Assembly (NCBI RefSeq): GCF_000154845.1
Contig: NZ_DS981458.1
Location: forward strand, 21,139 to 64,960
DNA: 43,822 bases
Direction of reading: 5' to 3'
Source: Phocaeicola coprocola DSM 17136
Lineage (GTDB): Bacteria > Bacteroidota > Bacteroidia > Bacteroidales > Bacteroidaceae
The notes beneath the pieces were generated by a model. It made no database searches, was not told where the DNA came from, and saw only the letters and a list, made by a program, of their open reading frames with translations. The position numbers and the translations under genes are program-made. Shown here piece after piece: positions 1 to 8,751 of this stretch (the first letter of the stretch is position 1; each line of letters opens with the position of its first letter).

Positions 1-515
1 AGCCAAAACCAAATGTACGGATCAAGCCTAAACCTGAAACGAAGATGCAGAAGTGTAGTATCGATGTCATCGATGCTTTACGGTTATAAAAGTTCTAAGG
101 ATTACCTGAGGAACTTAGAAAACTCATCATTGAAAATCCTGAAGACGGTACACGACACATCTTCCTGACAAATAATCTTGACGCATCTGCAGAGTTTATA
201 TCATCGCTTTATAGAAACAGATGGAGTGTTGAACTGTTCTTCAAATGGATAAAACACCACCTCAGGATTAAGAAGTTCTGGGGAACATCGGAAAACGCTG
301 TACGCATACAAATCTATTGTGCGATAATCACTTACTGCTTAGTAGCAATAGTCCAACACGATATGAAATTAGAACGTAGCGTCTATGAAATTCTCCAAAT
401 ACTCGGAATCTCTCTGACCGACAAAACACATCTCAGTGACTTGTTTGACAAATCGAATTTCAAAAATGTCAAAGACCGATATGATTCAAGTGAACCGAAT
501 TTATTTAATTTTTAA
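1..515 (+). pseudogene. IS4-family transposase, C-terminal fragment with frameshifts
   Basis: From about position 102 the frame reads PEELRKL, then RWSVELFFKWIK and a continuous homologue of the C-terminus of the other IS4-type transposase in the window, ending at TAA 513-515. RW..E......K fits the third catalytic residue region (YREK motif) of IS4 transposases. Upstream, this frame has stops at about 84-89 and 96-98, and the expected sequence (GYKSSKDY) lies in another frame. At least one frameshift therefore separates the two parts near positions 100-108. The fragment cannot encode an active enzyme by itself. Only sequence from the window edge is visible, so the N-terminal half cannot be judged. 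Confidence 0.8.
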
Positions 516-543
516 CCTTGTCCATTTTTAGTGGACAGTAGTG
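1..543 (+). mobile_element. IS4-family element, 3' remnant
   Basis: This is the right-hand part of an insertion sequence whose left part lies outside the window. It contains the C-terminal part of a DDE transposase. It ends in TTTTAGTGGACAGTAGTG, which closely resembles the terminal repeat of the complete IS4-type element at 2998-4323 (TTTTACGGGACAGTAATG there). By that alignment the element ends at about 543, 21 bp before the hemW ATG. If this family makes a 9-bp duplication, as the other copy did, the flanking copy here would be 544-552. The partner copy cannot be seen. The boundary call is good; whether the missing left part is intact is unknown. Confidence 0.8.
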
Positions 544-564
544 ATCCGAAAAATAGAAAAACAA

Positions 565-1695
565 ATGGCAGGAATTTATCTTCATATCCCTTTTTGCAAA
601 CGTCGCTGTATATACTGTGACTTTTATTCTACTACCCAAAATGAAAAAAAATCCAGTTATATCAACGCTTTGTGCCGTGAACTGGAAGAAAGAAAAAACT
701 ATCTGGAAGGTGAAAAAATAGAAACAATCTATCTGGGTGGAGGAACTCCATCGCAACTGGAATATAAAGATTTTGAGCTTATTTTTCAGACACTCGGCCG
801 ACTCTACGATATTCAGCCGAATGCAGAAATAACCATTGAGGCAAATCCTGATGACCTGACAAGTTCCTACGTCAGTATGCTACGTGAGTTTCCGTTCAAC
901 CGACTGAGTATGGGTATCCAAACTTTTCAAGAAGATATTTTACGCCTGCTACATAGGAGGCATACTGCACAACAAGCTATTGATGCTTTCGAACGGTGCA
1001 GAAAAGCTGGATTTAAGAATATCAGTATCGACCTCATGTATGGACTGCCGGGAGAAAGCATGCAAACCTGGGAATCAGATCTGAATCAGGCTATCCGTAT
1101 GAAACCGGAACACATATCGGCTTATCACCTGATTTATGAAGAAGGAACTGCACTTTGGAAATTGCGTGAACAGCATCGGATGGAAGAGGCTGATGAAGAA
1201 CTGAGCGTATCCTTATTCACACTACTCATTCATAAACTGAAAGAAAAAGGATACCAACATTACGAAATATCCAATTTTTGTCTGCCGGGAATGTACTCAC
1301 GACATAATTCAAGTTACTGGACCGGAAAGAAGTATTTAGGATGTGGTCCCTCTGCACACTCATACAATGGCGTATCAAGACAATGGAATATATCCTCTTT
1401 AGACGAATATATCACCAATATAAACGAGGGAGAGCCTTATTCTGAAATAGAAGAGCTGAATTTATATACACGCTATAACGATTTTGTAATTACTACCATA
1501 CGTACGATGTGGGGGATGAATCTCGACATGCTGAAAAAAACATTTGGCAGCAAGCTGTACGATTATTGCCTCCGTATGGCCTACCCGCATTTACAGCAAG
1601 GTACTCTGGAACAGCCTGAAGGAGTTTTGAAACTCACAGAAAAAGGCATTTTTATTTCCGACGGCATCATGAGCGACATGCTATGGGTAGACTGA
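565..1695 (+). CDS. hemW: HemW-like radical SAM heme chaperone
   Basis: A 376-residue protein of the HemN/HemW radical SAM family. Near the N-terminus it has the cluster motif CKRRCIYC (C11, C15, C18 from the chosen start), followed by LGGGTPS and MGIQTFQ, typical of the family. The CxxxCxxC spacing followed by DF, without the extra cysteine of true HemN, points to HemW, which binds heme and delivers it to respiratory enzymes, and not to coproporphyrinogen dehydrogenase. I chose ATG 565 (MAGIYLHIPF), the usual family start. The GTG at 541 lies inside the terminal repeat of the upstream IS and is rejected. The insertion has replaced whatever promoter lay more than about 21 bp upstream, so expression may now come from the IS or from read-through. 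HemW function is inferred from family membership. Confidence 0.9.
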   Translation: MAGIYLHIPFCKRRCIYCDFYSTTQNEKKSSYINALCRELEERKNYLEGEKIETIYLGGGTPSQLEYKDFELIFQTLGRLYDIQPNAEITIEANPDDLTSSYVSMLREFPFNRLSMGIQTFQEDILRLLHRRHTAQQAIDAFERCRKAGFKNISIDLMYGLPGESMQTWESDLNQAIRMKPEHISAYHLIYEEGTALWKLREQHRMEEADEELSVSLFTLLIHKLKEKGYQHYEISNFCLPGMYSRHNSSYWTGKKYLGCGPSAHSYNGVSRQWNISSLDEYITNINEGEPYSEIEELNLYTRYNDFVITTIRTMWGMNLDMLKKTFGSKLYDYCLRMAYPHLQQGTLEQPEGVLKLTEKGIFISDGIMSDMLWVD

Positions 1696-1735
1696 TACGG
1701 AGGGGAAGTTATATTGAGAAAAACACTTTATTTAA

Positions 1736-2230
1736 TCAATCATTGTACTCCTCAATGCAAAAATTATTGATAGTAAAGCTGAGGGAATCATAATTGGCAC
1801 GATAGGCTACAACACGTACAGTCATTCCATCATTGGCAGTAAGTATATATTCGTTCTTATCATTGTTCATCCGGTACCACATACCGTTCTGACCATATAA
1901 GAAACGGATTACATTTAACCGTGAAGTATAATCCCAACTGATTTTATATTTTGCCGTTTCTCCTTTATGAAAGGAAAACGTACAGGTATGTTCATCATAA
2001 TGTACATCATCCAACTCTGTTATTTCTTCTTTATAAAAATTCAGGATAGCTGCCTGCCCCAGTGAGTCGTATTCAAGCTGCACATAATTGCTTACGTCAC
2101 ATTTATAAGTAAAAGGTTCTCCTAAGTGCAGCTTAGGTATGGGAGTATATGCTCCTATCTCTTCTTTATTACAAGACGATACAACCAACAAAGCAAAACC
2201 GCAGCCTGCTGTCAGCAAATATTTTTTCAT
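1736..2230 (-). CDS. Small lipoprotein of unknown function
   Basis: A 164-residue protein that I do not recognise. It starts with a lipoprotein signal (MKKYLLTAGCGFALLVVSSC; lipobox cysteine at residue 20) followed by NKEE, so export and lipid anchoring are likely. The mature part is rich in aromatic and charged residues with alternating polar and hydrophobic stretches, suggesting a beta-rich fold, but I see no catalytic motif. The gene converges with hemW (stops 40 bp apart). Its 5' side abuts the 3' end of the group II intron only about 25 bp upstream of the ATG. Before the intron arrived, the gene would have followed the aspC terminator, so it probably had its own promoter, which the intron may have displaced. 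Confidence 0.7.
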   Translation of the reverse strand: MKKYLLTAGCGFALLVVSSCNKEEIGAYTPIPKLHLGEPFTYKCDVSNYVQLEYDSLGQAAILNFYKEEITELDDVHYDEHTCTFSFHKGETAKYKISWDYTSRLNVIRFLYGQNGMWYRMNNDKNEYILTANDGMTVRVVAYRANYDSLSFTINNFCIEEYND

Positions 2231-2255
2231 GATTTCTGTATTGTTTTTAATAATC

Positions 2256-2330
2256 GAGTAGGAGGAACGGGATTAATTCCCGTTCCGACCTCTCATACCA
2301 CCGTACGTGCCGTTCGGCATACGGCGGTTC
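2256..2330 (-). ncRNA. Group II intron domains V and VI
   Basis: Domain V is the 34-nt hairpin at 2297-2330: on the minus strand ACCGCCGTATGCC pairs with GGCACGTACGGTGGT around a GAAC loop. The CCGCCGTA segment agrees with the CGC catalytic triad used by class C introns in place of AGC. Domain VI follows at about 2256-2290, with AACGGGA pairing to TCCCGTT around ATTAA. The intron should end near the TACTCG at 2255-2260. This is the catalytic core of the ribozyme and appears intact. Confidence 0.85.
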
Positions 2331-2988
2331 CCTAATTAACCTTTAAACACAGGATGATAGTACATCTTAAAAGTAGGGTAACCAGCTCGAAGCAAACGCT
2401 CATCCGACAAAGCCGCTTGTACAGTGGGATGACTTGCCATTCGCCAGTATTTCTTACGACAAAAGGCAGCCATTCGCACACGGCTCTCATCGGGAATAAG
2501 CTTCTTCAGATTTCGATACCGGGTTCGGACTCGTTTCCAAGACTTCCAAATACACATCCGTATGCGATGACGGAGCCAGCCGTCCCATTCCTTTATCCTA
2601 CTTTTGAGACCTGCAAACTTAAAATAGTTGAGCCAACCACGGATATACCAAGTCAAACGTTGTTTACGATATTCGGAGCTCCAGCCGTTATTACGGCTGG
2701 TGAGTTCACGTATCTTAATCTTCATCTTCTTGATACTATCGACATGGATGTAGAATTGGCATTTGCCATTTCTACGACCAAAGGCATAGGAAAGGAATTT
2801 GATGTCACGCATATAAGCAACATGGGTCTTATCCTTATTCACCTTTAGAAAAAGTTTCGTTTCAATAAAGGGAAGCAGATTATCCAATGTGCGTTGGGCG
2901 GAACGACGGCTTTTACAAAAGATGACCAAGTCATCAGCATACCGAACGAACAAATGCCCACGTCTCTCCAGTTCCTTGTCCAACTCAT

Positions 2989-2997
2989 TAAGCATTA
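2989..2997. repeat. 9-bp target site duplication, left copy
   Basis: TAAGCATTA directly before the first base of the IS4-type element. An identical copy follows the element at 4324-4332. In the maturase gene it encodes part of the NIMLN stretch. Confidence 0.9.
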
Positions 2998-4323
2998 CAT
3001 TAGTGTCCCGTTAAAATCGGGACGAATTAAATATTAATCAAACAACCCCGGGAAAAGGGGATTTAATTGCTCTTTGACATCATTGAAATTAGTCTTATTG
3101 AACAACTCTTGTAAAGGTGTTTTATCCGTTAATGAAATGCTCAAAATCTGTAGGACCTCATAGGTCGAACGGCTTAAGTGCAAATCATGTTGGATAATAG
3201 CTACCAAACAATAAGTGATAATAGCCACACTTATCTGAATACGGACTGCGTTTTCTGTGGTGCCCCAGAACCTTTTGATTTTAAGGTGCTGCTTCAACCA
3301 TTTGAAGAACAGTTCTACAAGCCATCTCTTTTTATAGAGATTAGCTACATCAAGTGCAGATATATGTTTGGCATTTGTCAGGAAGGTAAATTCACGATCA
3401 TCTTCTTCATCATAGAACCTGATAATCCTGAATGATTCCGGATACTTCTTTTCAGAGGTATATCCTGATAATTTCACTTCAGCATCAGATAGTATATTCT
3501 TTGGTAGTCTGCGTTTCCATTTGCAGAACTTAAATTTAAGATTCGACTTGGCTCTTACGACAAAGAAAGAGCCAGTAAGATGAATCCGATATAGTTCCTT
3601 AAACGAATCATACGCTCTATCAAAAATATAGTATGCATTTGGTTCATAATGAATTGCAGACGTTGCTGTTGAGTCATGTTTTGAAGCTGTGGATTACTGT
3701 AAAAAAAGCCAGAACCTGAGCCTCAATGTCATAAAGGACATGTGCCTTGACTCCACCTTTTTTACTTCGAAATTTAGCCCAAGGAAATGTTGCCAAACAT
3801 AACGGAATGGTGGTTGAATCAAAAGCGTACTTCTTTCCTTCGATATCCAGAATATGAGTAGCTCGTTTATCACTGGCTTCTTTCATCATGAAGAATGCAA
3901 AATCTTCAAAGATTCTGTAATCCCTATTTTGGTTAGCTGATGCAAGTGTGGTTTTGGCCAAGGGTTCACGACCCAATCCCAAATGATAACACTTGGCTTG
4001 ATGTGCTTCCAATGCAACAATCAGGTCGCGTAGGCTCTCACGATTGCTTAGCTGTCCGAACATCATAGCAAGAAGCTGGTTCCAGCAAGTGAAATGTTTG
4101 ACGTAACGATTTCCATCGTATTTGTCCACGATTCTTCTGAATTTATTGTTGTTCAAAAACTCTACCAATTGAGCGAAAACATATTTGTCTTGATTCATTT
4201 GAAGCCATTTGATTTGGTTTCAAAGGTACAATTTCAAATCGTCGCGCTTTACAAATAGAGTATAATAAGCTATATTTCAGTTATTTCAAAGAACTATTTA
4301 TCCACTTTTACGGGACAGTAATG
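2998..4323 (-). mobile_element. IS4-family insertion sequence, 1326 bp
   Basis: The element is bounded by imperfect terminal inverted repeats: CATTAGTGTCCCGTTAAAA on the left, and on the minus strand CATTACTGTCCCGTAAAA on the right. It is flanked by a perfect 9-bp duplication, TAAGCATTA. It has one transposase gene on the minus strand, which is frameshifted. The DDE transposase with an N-terminal DUF4372-type domain and a YREK motif (YKKRWLVELFFKWLK) places it in the IS4 family. The fragment at 1-543 is a diverged relative with similar ends, so the genome probably carries more copies. Because its own transposase is broken, movement would need one supplied in trans. Confidence 0.92.
3034..4198 (-). 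pseudogene. IS4-family transposase, frameshifted
   Basis: The N-terminal part (4198 to 3674, from MNQDKYVFAQLVEF) contains the DUF4372-like DNA-binding region and the first catalytic Asp (KYAFDSTTI). The frame then ends at TGA after HSFKT. The rest reads in another frame without a start: HDSTATSAIHYEPNAYYIFD carries the second catalytic Asp (FDRAYDSF), and the C-terminus has RWLVELFFKWLK with the catalytic Glu. From start codon to final stop the gene is 1165 nt, one more than a multiple of three, so a single extra base around 3680-3700 explains the break. Intact, it would be about 387 residues, normal for the family. Sequencing error is possible, but no long homopolymer sits at the site. Confidence 0.88.
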
Positions 4324-4332
4324 TAAGCATTA
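4324..4332. repeat. 9-bp target site duplication, right copy
   Basis: TAAGCATTA, identical to 2989-2997, directly after the last base of the IS4-type element. Confidence 0.9.
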
Positions 4333-5071
4333 TATTGCTTAATAAGGGGCTCAATGGACCACCTTGAGGAACTCCGACCGGACTGGCCTCTTTCTTGCCT
4401 CCTATAAGTACACCGGAGTTCAGATATTTATGAATCAGAGAAATGACACGACCGTCTTTGATGGTACGTGACAGGATTGCTATCAACTTACTATGGCAGA
4501 CTGTATCAAAGAATTTCTCCAAATCCATATCAACCGTGAACACATAACCGGCAGAGATATATTCGCCACATTTTAATAACGCATCATGAGCACTACGATG
4601 AGGGCGGAAACCATAGCTGGTTGGTGAAAATTGAGGTTCATAAAGAGGTTGAAGCACTTGTGAGATGGCTTGCTGAATCAAACGGTCAACAACCGTGGGG
4701 ATACCCAAGTTACGTGTCTTCCCATTCGACTTGGGAATCTCCACACGACGCACGGGGTTCGGATGGTAGTTACCATCATAAATGGAAGTTATTAGCTTAT
4801 CCTTGTGGCAACGAAGATAAGGAAGCAACTCGTCCACTTCCATACGGTCAATGCCGCCACTACCCTTGTTACTCTTTACCTGTTTATAAGCAAGGTTTAG
4901 ATTAGAAGGGGAAAGAATGTATTCCAATAACTCTCCTTTTTCATGTTTAATGGCTGTAAGATGATTTTCAGTTATCCCAATGAAAGTCTGCATACCAATC
5001 AGCACTTCAGGTTCCACCCTCTGCGACGATTGGTCGGATAGAGTTTCTATGTTCTGCTTTCTTCCCATCAT

Positions 5072-5484
5072 AAGGTAACATTCAGGTATCTTACATAATT
5101 AAGGTTCAGCCCTTCCCCATTATGGTGAGTAACAGGTACTATGGCTTCGGCTGACTTCTCACGACAAATCTTGTTTCAACCAGATACAGTTGTGGTGCAT
5201 CTGTCCGTGAGACCTCCCCAGATAAGAACGTACGCTTTCATCTCATATACCCTCTGATTCTACTACATAGGGATTCGGATAGTTATAGGACTTTATTTTG
5301 TTTAGCAAACTTGTCCTCCAAATGTAGCCTTATAATCAGTTTCTGTTCGTAGAGCCGAGAGTTTGCCGCCAGCTTCCTTCAGGTTCCTCCTCGCGAAGGA
5401 CACCCTTGCCTTGGGCTAACGATTCCCACTATCAGGGCTCGTTCGGGACTTACACCCTATAGCGCACGCCCATGCTGGGCGTAC
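5072..5484 (-). ncRNA. 5' ribozyme part of the group II intron (domains I to early IV)
   Basis: About 410 nt of non-coding sequence between the intron 5' end and the maturase start. It begins with the GTACGCCCAGCATGGGCGTG hairpin (GCCCAGCATGGGC), the hallmark start of domain I, and then GGGTGTAAGTCCCG. By position it should hold the exon-binding sites and domains I-III, with the maturase gene looping out of domain IV. It has no open frame of its own. I did not attempt a full fold, so inner domain limits are not given. Confidence 0.8.
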
Positions 5485-5485
5485 G

Positions 5486-5522
5486 AAAAAACCGCTATCA
5501 ATGTTTGACACACTGATAGCGG
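5486..5522 (-). terminator. Rho-independent terminator of aspC and intron insertion site
   Basis: On the minus strand CCGCTATCA pairs perfectly with TGATAGCGG (9 bp, 13-nt loop), followed by TTTTTT. The group II intron starts two bases after the T run (C at 5485, intron G at 5484), which is the insertion preference known for class C introns. Confidence 0.92.
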
Positions 5523-5553
5523 AGGACTTATAAGCAGAAATAATATTCCAGAA

Positions 5554-6747
5554 TTATTTCAAACGAGCCAATGTTTCTTTAATACGACGCATAGCTTCTA
5601 CGATATTTTCATCAGAAGTAGCATAGCTCATACGAATACATTCAGGAGCACCGAATGAAGTACCACCTACACATGCTACATGACCTACTTCCAACAGATA
5701 CATTGCCAAGTCGTCAGCATTATTGATAACACGATCACCGTCTTTCTTTCCAAAGAATGAATCACATTTCGGGAATAAATAGAAAGCACCTTGAGGGAAG
5801 TTTACTTCGAATCCAGGAATTTCTTTTGCCAGTTTCACAATGAGGTCACGACGACGTTCGAAAGCTTTACGCATTTCTTCTACCGGAGCCTGTGTTCCAG
5901 TATAAGCAGCTTCAGCAGCTTTTTGTGAAACAGAGCAAGGTCCTGAAGTATATTGTCCCTGCAATTTATTCACACCTTTTACAATCCATTCTGGTCCGGC
6001 AATGAAACCAATACGCCATCCCGTCATAGCATAAGCTTTAGACACACCGTTTACAATAACTACACGATCTTTAACTTCTGCAAACTGAGCAATGCTCTGA
6101 TGTTTGCCGATGTAGTTAATGTGCTCGTAAATTTCGTCAGCAATAACAATAACACGTTCGTGTTTAGCCAACACTTCTGCCAATCCTTTCAGTTCTTCCT
6201 GTGAATATACAGAACCAGTCGGGTTAGAAGGAGAACAAAGTATCAGTGCACGAGTTTTAGGAGTAATAGCAGCCTCAAGCTGTGCCGGAGTAATTTTAAA
6301 ATCTTGATCAATACCAGCACGTACAATAACAGGAGTTCCTTCGGCAAGCTTCACCATTTCCGGATAGCTAACCCAATAAGGAGCAGGCACGATAACTTCA
6401 TCACCTTTATTGATTAAAGCCATGATTGTGTTGCAAACAGATTGTTTTGCACCGTTTGCACAACTAATCTGAGCAGCAGTATATTCCAAACCGTTCTCAT
6501 TTTTCAGTTTAGCAACGATAGCATTACGCAAAGCTGGATATCCGGCTACAGGAGAATAACGTGAATAGTTTTCATCGATTGCTTGCTTTGCAGCTTCTTT
6601 TATATGGTCGGGAGTATTGAAATCGGGTTCACCGACACTTAAATTAATAACATCAACACCTTGTGCTTTAAGTTCACTACTTTTTTGTGACATAGCCAAT
6701 GTCGCCGAAGGTGACAAGCTATTCAAACGATCTGATAGTTGATTCAT
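5554..6747 (-). CDS. aspC: Class I/II PLP aminotransferase, probable aspartate aminotransferase
   Basis: A 397-residue cytoplasmic enzyme of fold-type I, close to the type I-gamma (Thermus-like) aspartate aminotransferases. It has the substrate segment VGEPDFNTP, SPSNPTG with the cofactor-binding Asn174, ADEIY with Asp204 and Tyr207, and the PLP lysine Lys237 in NGVSKAYAMTGWRIG, followed by Arg245. It would transfer an amino group between aspartate or a related amino acid and 2-oxoglutarate. Exact substrate range cannot be fixed from sequence. It appears to be a single-gene unit: its own terminator follows, and the next gene upstream (Bax-inhibitor type) is 72 bp away. The gene is complete and undisturbed although mobile DNA starts about 30 bp beyond the terminator. 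Confidence 0.9.
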   Translation of the reverse strand: MNQLSDRLNSLSPSATLAMSQKSSELKAQGVDVINLSVGEPDFNTPDHIKEAAKQAIDENYSRYSPVAGYPALRNAIVAKLKNENGLEYTAAQISCANGAKQSVCNTIMALINKGDEVIVPAPYWVSYPEMVKLAEGTPVIVRAGIDQDFKITPAQLEAAITPKTRALILCSPSNPTGSVYSQEELKGLAEVLAKHERVIVIADEIYEHINYIGKHQSIAQFAEVKDRVVIVNGVSKAYAMTGWRIGFIAGPEWIVKGVNKLQGQYTSGPCSVSQKAAEAAYTGTQAPVEEMRKAFERRRDLIVKLAKEIPGFEVNFPQGAFYLFPKCDSFFGKKDGDRVINNADDLAMYLLEVGHVACVGGTSFGAPECIRMSYATSDENIVEAMRRIKETLARLK

Positions 6748-6819
6748 TGCCTTTGTTTTATTTAGTTCAAAATTTTATGCAAAATAAGTCGTTTTCTTTC
6801 AAATAAAAAAGAATTCATC

Positions 6820-7521
6820 TTACTTTCTGTCACCGAGCAAGCGCAACAGGTACAAAAACAAGTTGATAAAATCGAGGTATAAAGTCATCGCTCCCATTAA
6901 AGCAATCTTTTGTGTTGTCTCATTTACCTCTATATCATCTGCAGTAAGCAACTGTTTGATCTTTTGTGAATCGTAAGCAGTCAGCCCGACAAAAAGCAAT
7001 ACTCCTATACAGGAAATAATCAGGTCCATCATCGAGTTATGCAGAAACATATTTACTACCGAAGCAATAATGATACCTATTACTCCCATGATACACAAAC
7101 TTCCGATACGAGTAAGATCTTTCTTCGTAACATATCCGAAAAGAGCCATCACCCCAAATGTGCCTGCAGTAACAAAGAAGGTAGTGGCAATGGAACTCAT
7201 GGTATAAATCAAGAATATAAATGCCAATGTCACACCATTCAATATAGAGTAAACGATAAACAGGACAGTAGCAGTAGTAAAAGACATCTTATTAATTCGG
7301 GCAGACAAATACCATACTAGTCCTAATTCTGCTATAATCAGTCCCCAGAAAGCCATAGAGTTCTGCATAATTACAGACAAAAGTGTATACGATTTGGCTA
7401 CATACATAGATACGAACCCTGTAATAACCAAAGCAAGAGTCATCCATGTGTACACACTACGCATTAAAGCAGACTGCACAGCCTTAGAGGCATAAGTCTT
7501 TACTAAATTATTTGTTTCCAT
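6820..7521 (-). CDS. Bax inhibitor-1/YccA family membrane protein
   Basis: A 233-residue integral membrane protein with about seven hydrophobic segments that fill almost the whole length after residue 20. The C-terminal YDSQKIKQLL and LYLDFINLFLYLLRLLG are typical of the Bax inhibitor-1 (TMBIM/YccA) family. Members act as pH-sensitive calcium leak channels (BsYetJ) or interact with the FtsH protease (YccA). Which applies here is not shown by the sequence. It sits just 11 bp downstream of ribBA on the same strand, so the two may share a transcript that continues from the permease gene upstream. Confidence 0.9.
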   Translation of the reverse strand: METNNLVKTYASKAVQSALMRSVYTWMTLALVITGFVSMYVAKSYTLLSVIMQNSMAFWGLIIAELGLVWYLSARINKMSFTTATVLFIVYSILNGVTLAFIFLIYTMSSIATTFFVTAGTFGVMALFGYVTKKDLTRIGSLCIMGVIGIIIASVVNMFLHNSMMDLIISCIGVLLFVGLTAYDSQKIKQLLTADDIEVNETTQKIALMGAMTLYLDFINLFLYLLRLLGDRK

Positions 7522-7532
7522 AATAATAAAAA

Positions 7533-8747
7533 TTACTTGTTAAAATGTAAGGTATGACCCATACGGTCTTTTTTAGTATGGAGATAACGCTCGTTGTATT
7601 GATTTGGAGTTATCTCGATTGGCACATTTTCTACAATTTCCAATCCATAAGCTTCAAGTCCTACACGTTTTACCGGATTATTGGTAAGTAAACGCATTTT
7701 ATGAATACCTACTTCACGCAAGATCTGAGCACCAACTCCGTAATCGCGTTCGTCAGCCTGATGACCCAGACAAATATTAGCGTCTACAGTATCCATGCCT
7801 TCTTCCTGTAGCTTGTATGCTTTCATCTTTTCCATCAAACCGATACCTCTACCCTCTTGGATAAGATAGATAACAGCTCCTTTTCCTTCCTGGTCAATCA
7901 TCTGCATAGCCTTATGAAGCTGGTCGCCACAATCACAACGTAATGAACCGAAAATATCACCGGTTGCACATGAAGAATGAACACGTACCAATACAGGTTC
8001 ATCAGGAGTGAACTGTCCTTTAATCAAAGCAACATGTTCCAATCCATTACTTTTCTGACGGAACGGTATAAGACGGAAATGTCCAAACTCTGTAGGCATA
8101 TCTACTTCTACACCTTTTTCTACCAATGACTCCTGTTTCAAGCGGTAAGCAATCAGATCGGCTATAGAAATAAGTTTAAAGCCATATTCGTCTGCCATTT
8201 TGCGAAGTTCCGGAAGACGGGCCATTGTACCATCTTCATTCATTACTTCCATCAAAGCACCTGCTGGATATAATCCGGCAAGTTTTGCCATATCAATACA
8301 TGCTTCAGTATGTCCGGCACGACGTAATACTCCTTTATCTTGTGCATACAACGGATTAATGTGTCCAGGACGTCCAAATGTTTCTGGTGTAGAAGCAGGA
8401 TCGGCAAGAGCACGAATGGTAGCAGCACGATCGACAGCCGAAACTCCTGTGCTACAACCTTCCAGTTTATCGACTGTAACGGTAAACGGTGTTCCTAAAA
8501 CAGAAGTATTATTCGAAACCTGATGTGGCAAATCCAATTCCTTACAACGCGAAATAGTAATAGGTGCACAAAGTACTCCTCTGGCATGCTTCAGCATGAA
8601 ATTAACTTTTTCCGGAGTAATCAACTCTGCAGCGATAATCAAATCACCTTCATTTTCACGGTCTTCGTCATCAACGACAATAACGAACTCACCCTTACGG
8701 AAATCTTCTATCGCTTCTTCAATGGTATCTAATTTAATTTTATTCAT
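7533..8747 (-). CDS. ribBA: Bifunctional DHBP synthase / GTP cyclohydrolase II
   Basis: A 404-residue fusion catalysing the two entry steps of riboflavin synthesis. The N-terminal half is 3,4-dihydroxy-2-butanone-4-phosphate synthase: the acidic loop [12 protein letters not shown] (residues about 26-37), [10 protein letters not shown] and [16 protein letters not shown]. The C-terminal half is GTP cyclohydrolase [22 protein letters not shown] supplies the zinc cysteines, followed by [10 protein letters not shown] and the [16 protein letters not shown] segment. Length and domain order are standard. The start lies only 4 bp after the stop of the LptF/G-type gene, so it is transcribed with it. 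No FMN riboswitch is possible in that gap. Confidence 0.96.
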   Translation of the reverse strand: MNKIKLDTIEEAIEDFRKGEFVIVVDDEDRENEGDLIIAAELITPEKVNFMLKHARGVLCAPITISRCKELDLPHQVSNNTSVLGTPFTVTVDKLEGCSTGVSAVDRAATIRALADPASTPETFGRPGHINPLYAQDKGVLRRAGHTEACIDMAKLAGLYPAGALMEVMNEDGTMARLPELRKMADEYGFKLISIADLIAYRLKQESLVEKGVEVDMPTEFGHFRLIPFRQKSNGLEHVALIKGQFTPDEPVLVRVHSSCATGDIFGSLRCDCGDQLHKAMQMIDQEGKGAVIYLIQEGRGIGLMEKMKAYKLQEEGMDTVDANICLGHQADERDYGVGAQILREVGIHKMRLLTNNPVKRVGLEAYGLEIVENVPIEITPNQYNERYLHTKKDRMGHTLHFNK

Positions 8748-8751
8748 AATG

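Larger units (their letters stand above)
2336..5071 (-). pseudogene. ltrA: Group II intron reverse transcriptase/maturase, split by an IS
   Basis: The N-terminal piece (5071 to 4333) carries the RT fingers and palm (SNKGSGGIDRM, RRVEIPKSNGKTRNLGIPT, YGFRPHRSAHDAL, FTVDMDLEKFFDTV, GVPQGGPLSPLLSN). The C-terminal piece (2997 to 2336) begins in the same residues (MLNELDKELE) and carries the catalytic YADD and the maturase X domain. The IS lies between the QGGPLSPLLSN and YADD motifs, splitting the active site. Deleting the IS and one 9-bp duplication gives 1401 nt, exactly 467 codons including the stop, so the frame is otherwise intact. There is no HNH endonuclease domain, as expected for class C. 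The visible damage is only the IS, so the insertion looks recent. Splicing or mobility would now need a maturase supplied from another copy. Confidence 0.9.
2255..5484 (-). mobile_element. Group IIC-like intron, interrupted by an IS4-family element
   Basis: The minus strand begins with GTACGCCCAGCATGGGCGTG, resembling the conserved 5' end of group II introns (GTGYG). It continues with about 410 nt of non-coding RNA, then a reverse transcriptase/maturase gene, and ends with a recognisable domain V (2297-2330) and a domain VI hairpin. The 3' end near 2255 is estimated to a few bases. Without the inserted IS the intron would be about 1.9 kb. Three features point to subgroup IIC: the maturase C-terminus (IWKSWKRVRTRYRNL), the absence of an HNH endonuclease domain, and the position directly behind a rho-independent terminator stem. 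These introns are retroelements that splice from RNA and reinsert by reverse transcription. With its maturase broken, this copy probably cannot move on its own. Confidence 0.9.

Noticed and set aside
541..564. GTG start giving hemW eight extra N-terminal residues
   Set aside because: The codon lies inside the terminal repeat of the IS, and the family normally starts at MAGIY, which is the ATG at 565.
2354..2848. Plus-strand open frame of 164 codons
   Set aside because: It is antisense to the YADD and maturase part of the intron protein and has no family features of its own.
2336..5071. Reverse transcriptase as part of a retron, DGR or abortive-infection system
   Set aside because: A maturase X domain, an intron 5' end and domain V/VI hairpins are all present, so it is a group II intron protein.
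8748..8751. FMN riboswitch before ribBA
   Set aside because: Only 4 bp separate ribBA from the upstream gene, leaving no room for a riboswitch.
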